DNA of 64,000 bases, taken from assembly GCF_037943105.1 (NCBI RefSeq), contig NZ_CP149803.1, forward strand, positions 1,116,001 through 1,180,000, read 5' to 3'. The DNA comes from Pseudomonas sp. TMP9. Its GTDB lineage: Bacteria; Pseudomonadota; Gammaproteobacteria; Pseudomonadales; Pseudomonadaceae. The stretch's first letter is position 1; every line of letters starts with the position of its first letter. The position numbers and the translations under genes are program-made. Below the pieces are notes generated by a model, which was not told where the DNA came from, ran no database searches, and was given only the letters and a program-made list of their open reading frames with translations. This document shows, in pieces, positions 38,201 to 45,629 of this stretch.

Positions 38201-41200
38201 TGGGTGGCGTTGGCGGCAGTGCTGGCGTTGCCGGCAGCATCCTGGGCGGCGCCAGACGCGACATCAACGGTGATCTGGCCACCGGTCGGAGTCACGACCA
38301 AGGTGTAGGTCTGGCCATCGACGCTGGTGAAGGCGCCTTTGGTGCCGTTGGCCACACTGATGTCATCAGCGGTGAAGCCGGTGACGGCCTCAGTGAAGCT
38401 AAAGGTAAAGGTCACCGGGCCATTGGCCACACCGGCGACGTTGTCGCTGATACTCAACACAGGGGCCTGGGTGTCGATCTGGTAGTTGGCGCTGCTGGCC
38501 CCGGTGCCGGCGTTACCGGCGGTGTCGGTGTAAGTCGCGGCCACGGTGATCAGGTTAGTGGTGTCTTCAACATTGACGCTTGGGGTGAAGGTACCGGTCC
38601 ACGTCACACCGCCATCGGCGCTGCTCAAGGCGCTGAGGGTGCCGTTCTCGACAGTCACATCGGTGTTATCAAAGGCGACGACCGCCTCACTGAAGGTGAT
38701 GGTGACCAAGCTGGTCTCGCCGACGCTGAGGGCGGTGTCGGCCATGACAATGCTGGCAACCGTTGGCGCGCCGATGTCGACGGCCTGGGTGGCGTTGGCG
38801 GCAGTGCTGGCGTTGCCGGCAGCATCCTGGGCGGCGCCAGACGCGACATCAACGGTGATCTGGCCACCGGTCGGAGTCACGACCAAGGTGTAGGTCTGGC
38901 CATCGACGCTGGTGAAGGCGCCTTTGGTGCCGTTGGCCACACTGATGTCATCAGCGGTGAAGCCGGTGACGGCCTCAGTGAAGCTAAAGGTAAAGGTCAC
39001 CGGGCCATTGGCCACACCGGCGACGTTGTCGCTGATACTCAACACAGGGGCCTGGGTGTCGATCTGGTAGTTGGCGCTGCTGGCCCCGGTGCCGGCGTTA
39101 CCGGCGGTGTCGGTGTAAGTCGCGGCCACGGTGATCAGGTTAGTGGTGTCTTCAACATTGACGCTTGGGGTGAAGGTACCGGTCCACGTCACACCGCCAT
39201 CGGCGCTGCTCAAGGCGCTGAGGGTGCCGTTCTCGACAGTCACATCGGTGTTATCAAAGGCGACGACCGCCTCGCTGAAGGTGATGGTGACCAAGCTGGT
39301 CTCGCCGACGCTGAGGGCGGTGTCAGCCATCACAATGCTGGCAACCGTTGGCGCGCCGATGTCGACGGCCTGGGTGGCGTTGGCGGCAGTGCTGGCGTTG
39401 CCGGCAGCATCCTGGGCGGCGCCAGACGCGACATCAACGGTGATCTGGCCACCGGTCGGAGTCACGACCAAGGTGTAGGTCTGGCCATCGACGCTGGTGA
39501 AGGCGCCTTTGGTGCCGTTGGCCACACTGATGTCATCAGCGGTGAAGCCGGTGACGGCCTCAGTGAAGCTAAAGGTAAAGGTCACCGGGCCATTGGCCAC
39601 ACCGGCGACGTTGTCGCTGATACTCAACATAGGGGCCTGGGTGTCGATCTGGTAGTTGGCGCTGCTGGCCCCGGTGCCGGCGTTACCGGCGGTGTCGGTG
39701 TAAGTCGCGGCCACGGTGATCAGGTTAGTGGTGTCTTCAACATTGACGCTTGGGGTGAAGGTACCGGTCCACGTCACACCGCCATCGGCGCTGCTCAAGG
39801 CGCTGAGGGTGCCGTTCTCGACAGTCACATCGGTGTTATCAAAGGCGACGACCGCCTCACTGAAGGTGATGGTGACCAAGCTGGTCTCGCCGACGCTGAG
39901 GGCGGTGTCGGCCATGACAATGCTGGCAACCGTTGGCGCGCCGATGTCGACGGCCTGGGTGGCGTTGGCGGCAGTGCTGGCGTTGCCGGCAGCATCCTGG
40001 GCGGCGCCAGACGCGACATCAACGGTGATCTGGCCACCGGTCGGAGTCACGACCAAGGTGTAGGTCTGGCCATCGACGCTGGTGAAGGCGCCTTTGGTGC
40101 CGTTGGCCACACTGATGTCATCAGCGGTGAAGCCGGTGACGGCCTCAGTGAAGCTAAAGGTAAAGGTCACCGGGCCATTGGCCACACCGGCGACGTTGTC
40201 GCTGATACTCAACACAGGGGCCTGGGTGTCGATCTGGTAGTTGGCGCTGCTGGCCCCGGTGCCGGCGTTACCGGCGGTGTCGGTGTAAGTCGCGGCCACG
40301 GTGATCAGGTTAGTGGTGTCTTCAACATTGACGCTTGGGGTGAAGGTACCGGTCCACGTCACACCGCCATCGGCGCTGCTCAAGGCGCTGAGGGTGCCGT
40401 TCTCGACAGTCACATCGGTGTTATCAAAGGCGACGACCGCCTCGCTGAAGGTGATGGTGACCAAGCTGGTCTCGCCGACGCTGAGGGCGGTGTCAGCCAT
40501 CACAATGCTGGCAACCGTTGGCGCGCCGATGTCGACGGCCTGGGTGGCGTTGGCGGCAGTGCTGGCGTTGCCGGCAGCATCCTGGGCGGCGCCAGACGCG
40601 ACATCAACGGTGATCTGGCCACCGGTCGGAGTCACGACCAAGGTGTAGGTCTGGCCATCGACGCTGGTGAAGGCGCCTTTGGTGCCGTTGGCCACACTGA
40701 TGTCATCAGCGGTGAAGCCGGTGACGGCCTCAGTGAAGCTAAAGGTAAAGGTCACCGGGCCATTGGCCACACCGGCGACGTTGTCGCTGATACTCAACAC
40801 AGGGGCCTGGGTGTCGATCTGGTAGTTGGCGCTGCTGGCCCCGGTGCCGGCGTTACCGGCGGTGTCGGTGTAAGTCGCGGCCACGGTGATCAGGTTAGTG
40901 GTGTCTTCAACATTGACGCTTGGGGTGAAGGTACCGGTCCACGTCACACCGCCATCGGCGCTGCTCAAGGCGCTGAGGGTGCCGTTCTCGACAGTCACAT
41001 CGGTGTTATCAAAGGCGACGACCGCCTCGCTGAAGGTGATGGTGACCAAGCTGGTCTCACCGACGCTGAGGGCGGTGTCGGCCATGACAATGCTGGCAAC
41101 CGTTGGCGCGCCGATGTCCACGGCCTGTGTCGCGTTGGCTGCAGTGCTGGCGTTGCCGGCAGCATCCTGGGCGGCGCCAGACGCGACATCAACGGTGATC

Positions 41201-43938
41201 TGGCCACCGGTCGGAGTCACGACCAAGGTGTAGGTCTGGCCATCGACGCTGGTGAAGGCGCCTTTGGTGCCGTTGGCCACACTGATGTCATCAGCGGTGA
41301 AGCCGGTGACGGCCTCAGTGAAGCTAAAGGTAAAGGTCACCGGGCCATTGGCCACACCGGCGACGTTGTCGCTGATACTCAACACAGGGGCCTGGGTGTC
41401 GATCTGGTAGTTGGCGCTGCTGGCCCCGGTGCCGGCGTTACCGGCGGTGTCGGTGTAAGTCGCGGCCACGGTGATCAGGTTGCTGGTGTCGGTCACGTTG
41501 ACGCTTGGGGTGAAGGTACCGGTCCACGTCACACCGCCATCGGCGCTGCTCAAGGCGCTGAGGGTGCCGTTCTCGACAGTCACATCGGTGTTATCAAAGG
41601 CGACGACCGCCTCACTGAAGGTGATGGTGACCAAGCTGGTCTCGCCGACGCTGAGGGCGGTGTCGGCCATCACAATGCTGGCAACCGTTGGCGCGCCGAT
41701 GTCGACGGCCTGGGTGGCGTTGGCGGCAGTGCTGGCGTTGCCGGCGGCATCCTGGGCGGCGCCAGACGCGACATCAACGGTGATCTGGCCACCGGTCGGA
41801 GTCACGACCAAGGTGTAGGTCTGGCCATCGACGCTGGTGAAGGTGCCTTTGGTGCCGTTGGCCACACTGATGTCATCAGCGGTGAAGCCGGTGACGGCCT
41901 CAGTGAAGCTAAAGGTAAAGGTCACCGGGCCATTGGCCACACCGGCGACGTTGTCGCTGATACTCAACACAGGGGCCTGGGTGTCGATCTGGTAGTTGGC
42001 GCTGCTGGCCCCGGTGCCGGCGTTACCGGCGGTGTCGGTGTAAGTCGCGGCCACGGTGATCAGGTTGCTGGTGTCGGTCACGTTGACGCTTGGGGTGAAG
42101 GTACCGGTCCACGTCACACCGCCATCGGCGCTGCTCAAGGCGCTGAGGGTGCCGTTCTCGACAGTCACATCGGTGTTATCAAAGGCGACGACCGCCTCGC
42201 TGAAGGTGATGGTGACCAAGCTGGTCTCACCGACGCTGAGGGCGGTGTCGGCCATCACAATGCTGGCAACCGTTGGCGCGCCGATGTCCACGGCCTGTGT
42301 CGCGTTGGCTGCAGTGCTGGCGTTGCCGGCGGCATCCTGGGCGGCGCCAGACGCGACATCAACGGTGATCTGGCCACCGGTCGGAGTCACGACCAAGGTG
42401 TAGGTCTGGCCATCGACGCTGGTGAAGGCGCCTTTGGTGCCGTTGGCCACACTGATGTCATCAGCGGTGAAGCCGGTGACGGCCTCAGTGAAGCTAAAGG
42501 TAAAGGTCACCGGGCCATTGGCCACACCGGCGACGTTGTCGCTGATGCTCAGCACAGGGGCCTGGGTGTCGATTTGGTAGTTGGCGCTGCTGGCCCCGGT
42601 GCCGGCGTTACCGGCGGTGTCGGTGTAAGTCGCGGCCACGGTGATCAGGTTGCTGGTGTCGGTCACGTTGACGCTTGGGGTGAAGGTACCGGTCCACGTC
42701 ACACCGCCATCGGCGCTGCTCAAGGCGCTGAGGGTGCCGTTCTCGACAGTCACATCGGTGTTATCAAAGGCGACGACCGCCTCGCTGAAGGTGATGGTGA
42801 CCAAGCTGGTCTCACCGACGCTGAGGGCGGTGTCGGCCATGACAATGCTGGCAACCGTTGGCGCGCCGATGTCCACGGCCTGTGTCGCGTTGGCTGCAGT
42901 GCTGGCGTTGCCGGCAGCATCCTGGGCGGCGCCAGACGCGACATCAACGGTGATCTGGCCACCGGTCGGAGTCACGACCAAGGTGTAGGTCTGGCCATCG
43001 ACGCTGGTGAAGGCGCCTTTGGTGCCGTTGGCCACACTGATGTCATCAGCGGTGAAGCCGGTGACGGCCTCAGTGAAGCTAAAGGTAAAGGTCACCGGGC
43101 CATTGGCCACACCGGCGACGTTGTCGCTGATACTCAACACAGGGGCCTGGGTGTCGATCTGGTAGTTGGCGCTGCTGGCCCCGGTGCCGGCGTTACCGGC
43201 GGTGTCGGTGTAAGTCGCGGCCACGGTGATCAGGTTAGTGGTGTCTTCAACATTGACGCTTGGGGTGAAGGTACCGGTCCACGTCACACCGCCATCGGCG
43301 CTGCTCAAGGCGCTGAGGGTGCCGTTCTCGACAGTCACATCGGTGTTATCAAAGGCGACGACCGCCTCACTGAAGGTGATGGTGACCAAGCTGGTCTCGC
43401 CGACGCTGAGGGCGGTGTCAGCCATCACAATGCTGGCAACCGTTGGCGCGCCGATGTCGACGGCCTGGGTGGCGTTGGCGGCCACATTTTCAGCTGCGGT
43501 CTGGCCTGCCAAGCTTGGACCCTCGGTATCGAATCCTACTGTCGGGTCCAGTTGCTGGCCAGTTTCATCCAGTAATACAAAGCTATGCCCGCCGCCCGCC
43601 GCGCCGCCAGTGCCTGCGCCTGTTCCAGCGCCTGCCGCGGGGGCTTCAAGGTCGGTGGTGGGGTCGAAGCCGGCGGCTAAGGCTTGTTCTAATTCAGAGT
43701 CCGGCGCTCGCTCATCACTGGCGTTAGCATCCGGGCCTGCTTGCCAGTTACTGTTTTGCCCCACGCTAACCAGCTCGCCATTGGCCAGTTGCAGCGTCAC
43801 TTCGCCGCCCAAGCCAGTGAGTACTTGCTCACCCATCAGCAGGCGCTCGCCTTCAAATATCTGACGTTTTAGACCGTCGATAGAAACGGCAAACACTTGT
43901 CCTACAAGAGATTTGACGATGGCGGCGATAGTGCTCAT
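32278..43938 (-). CDS. Giant LapA-type RTX adhesin with 16 near-identical Ig-like double repeats
   Basis: 3886 residues, secreted through a type I system. Residues 1-130 match the LapA retention module (AIVKSLVGQVFAVS...; GGGHSFVLLDETGQ) with a LapG-type di-alanine site PAAG at 100-103. About residues 153-3272 are 16 copies of a 195-residue unit, each two Ig-like beta domains. A cadherin/VCBS-like domain (about 3276-3370), a 250-residue region, nine-residue RTX calcium repeats (about 3670-3775, GGAGNDTLN type) and a C-terminal secretion signal follow. The ATG is preceded by GGAG. It is a surface adhesin for biofilm attachment, held in the outer membrane until LapG cleavage. lapD/lapG are not in the window. 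Long open frames on the opposite strand are by-products of the repeat. Confidence 0.94.
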   Translation of the reverse strand: MSTIAAIVKSLVGQVFAVSIDGLKRQIFEGERLLMGEQVLTGLGGEVTLQLANGELVSVGQNSNWQAGPDANASDERAPDSELEQALAAGFDPTTDLEAPAAGAGTGAGTGGAAGGGHSFVLLDETGQQLDPTVGFDTEGPSLAGQTAAENVAANATQAVDIGAPTVASIVMADTALSVGETSLVTITFSEAVVAFDNTDVTVENGTLSALSSADGGVTWTGTFTPSVNVEDTTNLITVAATYTDTAGNAGTGASSANYQIDTQAPVLSISDNVAGVANGPVTFTFSFTEAVTGFTADDISVANGTKGAFTSVDGQTYTLVVTPTGGQITVDVASGAAQDAAGNASTAANATQAVDIGAPTVASIVMADTALSVGETSLVTITFSEAVVAFDNTDVTVENGTLSALSSADGGVTWTGTFTPSVNVTDTSNLITVAATYTDTAGNAGTGASSANYQIDTQAPVLSISDNVAGVANGPVTFTFSFTEAVTGFTADDISVANGTKGAFTSVDGQTYTLVVTPTGGQITVDVASGAAQDAAGNASTAANATQAVDIGAPTVASIVMADTALSVGETSLVTITFSEAVVAFDNTDVTVENGTLSALSSADGGVTWTGTFTPSVNVTDTSNLITVAATYTDTAGNAGTGASSANYQIDTQAPVLSISDNVAGVANGPVTFTFSFTEAVTGFTADDISVANGTKGTFTSVDGQTYTLVVTPTGGQITVDVASGAAQDAAGNASTAANATQAVDIGAPTVASIVMADTALSVGETSLVTITFSEAVVAFDNTDVTVENGTLSALSSADGGVTWTGTFTPSVNVTDTSNLITVAATYTDTAGNAGTGASSANYQIDTQAPVLSISDNVAGVANGPVTFTFSFTEAVTGFTADDISVANGTKGAFTSVDGQTYTLVVTPTGGQITVDVASGAAQDAAGNASTAANATQAVDIGAPTVASIVMADTALSVGETSLVTITFSEAVVAFDNTDVTVENGTLSALSSADGGVTWTGTFTPSVNVEDTTNLITVAATYTDTAGNAGTGASSANYQIDTQAPVLSISDNVAGVANGPVTFTFSFTEAVTGFTADDISVANGTKGAFTSVDGQTYTLVVTPTGGQITVDVASGAAQDAAGNASTAANATQAVDIGAPTVASIVMADTALSVGETSLVTITFSEAVVAFDNTDVTVENGTLSALSSADGGVTWTGTFTPSVNVEDTTNLITVAATYTDTAGNAGTGASSANYQIDTQAPVLSISDNVAGVANGPVTFTFSFTEAVTGFTADDISVANGTKGAFTSVDGQTYTLVVTPTGGQITVDVASGAAQDAAGNASTAANATQAVDIGAPTVASIVMADTALSVGETSLVTITFSEAVVAFDNTDVTVENGTLSALSSADGGVTWTGTFTPSVNVEDTTNLITVAATYTDTAGNAGTGASSANYQIDTQAPMLSISDNVAGVANGPVTFTFSFTEAVTGFTADDISVANGTKGAFTSVDGQTYTLVVTPTGGQITVDVASGAAQDAAGNASTAANATQAVDIGAPTVASIVMADTALSVGETSLVTITFSEAVVAFDNTDVTVENGTLSALSSADGGVTWTGTFTPSVNVEDTTNLITVAATYTDTAGNAGTGASSANYQIDTQAPVLSISDNVAGVANGPVTFTFSFTEAVTGFTADDISVANGTKGAFTSVDGQTYTLVVTPTGGQITVDVASGAAQDAAGNASTAANATQAVDIGAPTVASIVMADTALSVGETSLVTITFSEAVVAFDNTDVTVENGTLSALSSADGGVTWTGTFTPSVNVEDTTNLITVAATYTDTAGNAGTGASSANYQIDTQAPVLSISDNVAGVANGPVTFTFSFTEAVTGFTADDISVANGTKGAFTSVDGQTYTLVVTPTGGQITVDVASGAAQDAAGNASTAANATQAVDIGAPTVASIVMADTALSVGETSLVTITFSEAVVAFDNTDVTVENGTLSALSSADGGVTWTGTFTPSVNVEDTTNLITVAATYTDTAGNAGTGASSANYQIDTQAPMLSISDNVAGVANGPVTFTFSFTEAVTGFTADDISVANGTKGAFTSVDGQTYTLVVTPTGGQITVDVASGAAQDAAGNASTAANATQAVDIGAPTVASIVMADTALSVGETSLVTITFSEAVVAFDNTDVTVENGTLSALSSADGGVTWTGTFTPSVNVEDTTNLITVAATYTDTAGNAGTGASSANYQIDTQAPVLSISDNVAGVANGPVTFTFSFTEAVTGFTADDISVANGTKGAFTSVDGQTYTLVVTPTGGQITVDVASGAAQDAAGNASTAANATQAVDIGAPTVASIVMADTALSVGETSLVTITFSEAVVAFDNTDVTVENGTLSALSSADGGVTWTGTFTPSVNVEDTTNLITVAATYTDTAGNAGTGASSANYQIDTQAPMLSISDNVAGVANGPVTFTFSFTEAVTGFTADDISVANGTKGAFTSVDGQTYTLVVTPTGGQITVDVASGAAQDAAGNASTAANATQAVDIGAPTVASIVMADTALSVGETSLVTITFSEAVVAFDNTDVTVENGTLSALSSADGGVTWTGTFTPSVNVTDTSNLITVAATYTDTAGNAGTGASSANYQIDTQAPMLSISDNVAGVANGPVTFTFSFTEAVTGFTADDISVANGTKGAFTSVDGQTYTLVVTPTGGQITVDVASGAAQDAAGNASTAANATQAVDIGAPTVASIVMADTALSVGETSLVTITFSEAVVAFDNTDVTVENGTLSALSSADGGVTWTGTFTPSVNVEDTTNLITVAATYTDTAGNAGTGASSANYQIDTQAPMLSISDNVAGVANGPVTFTFSFTEAVTGFTADDISVANGTKGAFTSVDGQTYTLVVTPTGGQITVDVASGAAQDAAGNASTAANATQAVDIGAPTVASIVMADTALSVGETSLVTITFSEAVVAFDNTDVTVENGTLSALSSADGGVTWTGTFTPSVNVTDTSNLITVAATYTDTAGNAGTGASSANYQIDTQAPVLSISDNVAGVANGPVTFTFSFTEAVTGFTADDISVANGTKGTFTSVDGQTYTLVVTPTGGQITVDVASGAAQDAAGNASTAANATQAVDIGAPTVASIVMADTALSVGETSLVTITFSEAVVAFDNTDVTVENGTLSALSSADGGVTWTGTFTPSVNVEDTTNLITVAATYTDTAGNAGTGASSANYQIDTQAPVLSISDNVAGVANGPVTFTFSFTEAVTGFTADDISVANGTKGAFTSVDGQTYTLVVTPTGGEITVTVAADAAQDAAGNASTAANATQAVNDAPVAVADSATTNEDTPVIINVLANDTDVDGDLLTVTGATASNGSVVVNANNTLSFTPASNFSGTALIQYSITDGKGGTSSAQVSVTVTPQADAPLLSPVSNIFALNPGATVISTGSTDTPINTAAFNAGDGISQANLEAELGLTAGFLDNRFNPSGPNVNHSGNVDVVDGKTTQSNYSMAGGTTVNWNYAFTNGENLSSEVQAGYNDLVVLIVTGPNGTRETFLVDSSESKFPSLTNNGTFSYTATQSGNYSFSWLVLNGRDSLKDSSLSLSRANFSQSGSAMLYGAPIALLLAAQLVDQDGSESLSLVLSGLPNGASLSAGTNNGNGSWTLAASDLSNLHLLPPAGYTGTLNLTLTGTATETANGSTASSAQSFSVTVDETTNTVTTATAGNDTLTGTSGNDLIRGYNGDDTLNGGAGNDLIYGGAGNDTLNGGAGNDHLYGGIGNDTLNGDAGNDYLSGDAGNDILNGGEGDDILRGGLGNDTLTGGTGRDLHLWQRGDLGNDVVRDFNISGTSRDTIDLHDLLQGENDGNILNYLRVDTATSTLQISITGGLNATGSNADMTIKLENGGNPININPGNLSQGDLVNSLIAGADPMIKVDHT
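34121..43480 (-). repeat. Sixteen 585-bp tandem repeats in the adhesin gene
   Basis: Period 585 bp (195 codons), 16 units, about 9.36 kb. Variation is limited to a few sites: VEDTTN versus VTDTSN (the latter in units 2, 3, 4, 13 and 15 from the N-terminus), APVLS versus APMLS (the latter in 7, 10, 12, 13, 14) and KGAFT versus KGTFT (the latter in 3 and 15). Unit 16 ends with a diverged GEITVTVAADAAQ. Confidence 0.97.
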
Positions 43939-44260
43939 AGGTGAAGCTCCATGGTTTACGTGCGGTGATATTCGTTGAGTTTCTCGTCAGAACGGTGTGT
44001 TTATTGCGACAGCGTTTTGACTTTAAGTCATGTCATTAATTTGGCTTATTTCTTTTCGAAATTAGCTATATGCCAAACTATTGACCGACTGCTCGGGATA
44101 ATAAACAATGCGGCACCTGATGTCACTTTGATATTGGCATAAAAACTCTGTGATGCAGTTCACGCTTAGTCGGTTGCTTGTGTATTCTTCCGGCCGCGCT
44201 TGATAGGTGTAATGTTTCACGGCTCAAGTCGCTAGTCCAACCTGATAAGGAATTCACTCA
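43939..44260. other. Divergent regulatory region between adhesin and lapE
   Basis: 322 AT-rich bases serving both transcripts. It contains the palindrome TGACTTTAAGTCA (44018-44030) and two inverted FleQ-like sites described separately. No small gene is evident. Confidence 0.7.
44032..44085. promoter_or_regulatory. Inverted pair of FleQ-like sites
   Basis: GTCATTAATTTGGC (44032-44045) and, inverted, GTCAATAGTTTGGC (complement of 44072-44085) agree at 12 of 14 bases and match the FleQ consensus GTCANTAAATTGAC at 12 and 11 positions. FleQ is the c-di-GMP-responsive regulator of lap adhesin genes in Pseudomonas. Confidence 0.55.
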
Positions 44261-45604
44261 ATGCGTTTTTTTGCACTGTTCCCTCTTGCTCTTGCGGTGT
44301 CGATGGCTGCCCACGGTCAGACTCTTAATGAAGCCATGCAAAGTGCCCTTGATGTGCATCCTGAGATTCAGGCGGGCATCAATGCGCGTTTGTCAGTTGA
44401 AGAACAAATGAAGGCTGCCAAAGGCGGTTACCTGCCGCGGGTCGACCTGTTGGCAGGTTATGGCCGTGAGGGCACTGACAGCCCCGGCACCCGTGGCACT
44501 ACTCATAATACCGAAACGCTGAATCGCGGCGAGTCGAGCCTGCGTGTGCAACAGATGCTGTTTGATGGGTTTGCCACTAGCAGCGAAGTGGGCCGCCAGC
44601 GTGCCACCGTTAATGCCCGTGCTTATGAGTTGCTTGGAACTGCCGAGCGGACTGCACTGACAGTCGCAGAGGTTTATCTCGATTTGCTGACGCGTCAGGA
44701 ATTGGTGCGTCTGGCTGAGACTAACCTGGCCAGTCACGAGCGTATTTATGACCAAATCACCCGCCGCAGCGAAAGTGGTGTGGGCCGCACCGCAGACCTT
44801 GATCAAGCCGAGGCGCGTTTGGCTCAGGCGCGTAACAACCTGATTACCGAGCAGACTAACTTGGCTGATGCACAGGTCAATTATTTCAGTGTGGTCGGTC
44901 GTGATGCCAGCGAGTTGAGTCGGCCTGCTGGTTTGGCCGGGCATTTACCGCAAAGCCTAAGTTCTGCGCGCCAAGAAATGCTCGCCAATAACCCACTGCT
45001 GAGTTCGGCAGAGGCGGATGTTCAGGCCACCGAGCAGCAATATGAAGCCGCTAAGTCGAGTTTCTATCCACGCTTTGATGCTGAGTTGTCGCGCGGTTTG
45101 GACAACAATATCGATGGTGTTAATGGTCACAGCAACGAGTGGCAGGCGATGGTGCGCATGCGCTACAACCTGTTCGCGGGCGGTAGTAATAAAGCTGACC
45201 TGCAGTCCAAGGCCTATCAGACCGGTCAAGCCATGGATATCCGTAACAATGCGCTGCGGGTATTAAATGAAGAGTTAGGTCTGGCTTGGAACGCCATGGA
45301 AAATGCCCGTCAGCAATTACCGATTGCCCAGCAGTACGTAGATTACAGCAGCCGGGTGCGCGGCTCTTACCAGAAGCAGTTCGGTCTGGGTGAGCGTACG
45401 TTGTTGGATTTACTCGACAGTGAAAACGAGCTGTTCACCGCTTCGCGTCGCCTTGAAGAAGTTCGCTTCATCGAGATGTTTACTCAATATCGGATCAAGG
45501 CCACCATGGGCACCCTGCTCAAGAGTCAGGGTGTAGTTGCGCCAATGGCTGCCGCACCGTTAGACGAGATCAAGGCTCAAGTTAGCTTGCCGGGCCTTAA
45601 TTGA
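44261..45604 (+). CDS. lapE: Outer-membrane TolC-like component of the adhesin type I secretion system (LapE)
   Basis: 447 residues. Signal peptide MRFFALFPLALAVSMAAHG, then a TolC/AggA family outer-membrane efflux fold: duplicated coiled-coil and beta-barrel segments, with QTLNEAMQSALDVHPEI at the mature start and GERTLLDLLDSENELF near the end. It forms the channel through which the adhesin crosses and in LapA systems remains anchored. It is first gene of lapE-lapB-lapC and divergent from the adhesin gene. Confidence 0.92.
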   Translation: MRFFALFPLALAVSMAAHGQTLNEAMQSALDVHPEIQAGINARLSVEEQMKAAKGGYLPRVDLLAGYGREGTDSPGTRGTTHNTETLNRGESSLRVQQMLFDGFATSSEVGRQRATVNARAYELLGTAERTALTVAEVYLDLLTRQELVRLAETNLASHERIYDQITRRSESGVGRTADLDQAEARLAQARNNLITEQTNLADAQVNYFSVVGRDASELSRPAGLAGHLPQSLSSARQEMLANNPLLSSAEADVQATEQQYEAAKSSFYPRFDAELSRGLDNNIDGVNGHSNEWQAMVRMRYNLFAGGSNKADLQSKAYQTGQAMDIRNNALRVLNEELGLAWNAMENARQQLPIAQQYVDYSSRVRGSYQKQFGLGERTLLDLLDSENELFTASRRLEEVRFIEMFTQYRIKATMGTLLKSQGVVAPMAAAPLDEIKAQVSLPGLN

Positions 45605-45629
45605 GCGCAGTCGTGAAGAGTGATTCCTT

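Noticed and set aside
34121..43480. CRISPR or satellite-like array
   Set aside because: The units are 585 bp, contiguous without spacers, and encode in-frame Ig-like domains.
33823..43575. A 3250-codon open frame on the plus strand, plus a series of identical 115-codon frames, antisense to the adhesin gene
   Set aside because: The 585-bp period is a multiple of three, so any stop-free antisense unit is repeated 16 times. The translation is low-complexity Gly/Asp/His-rich with no domain, while the minus strand has LapA, Ig-like and RTX features.
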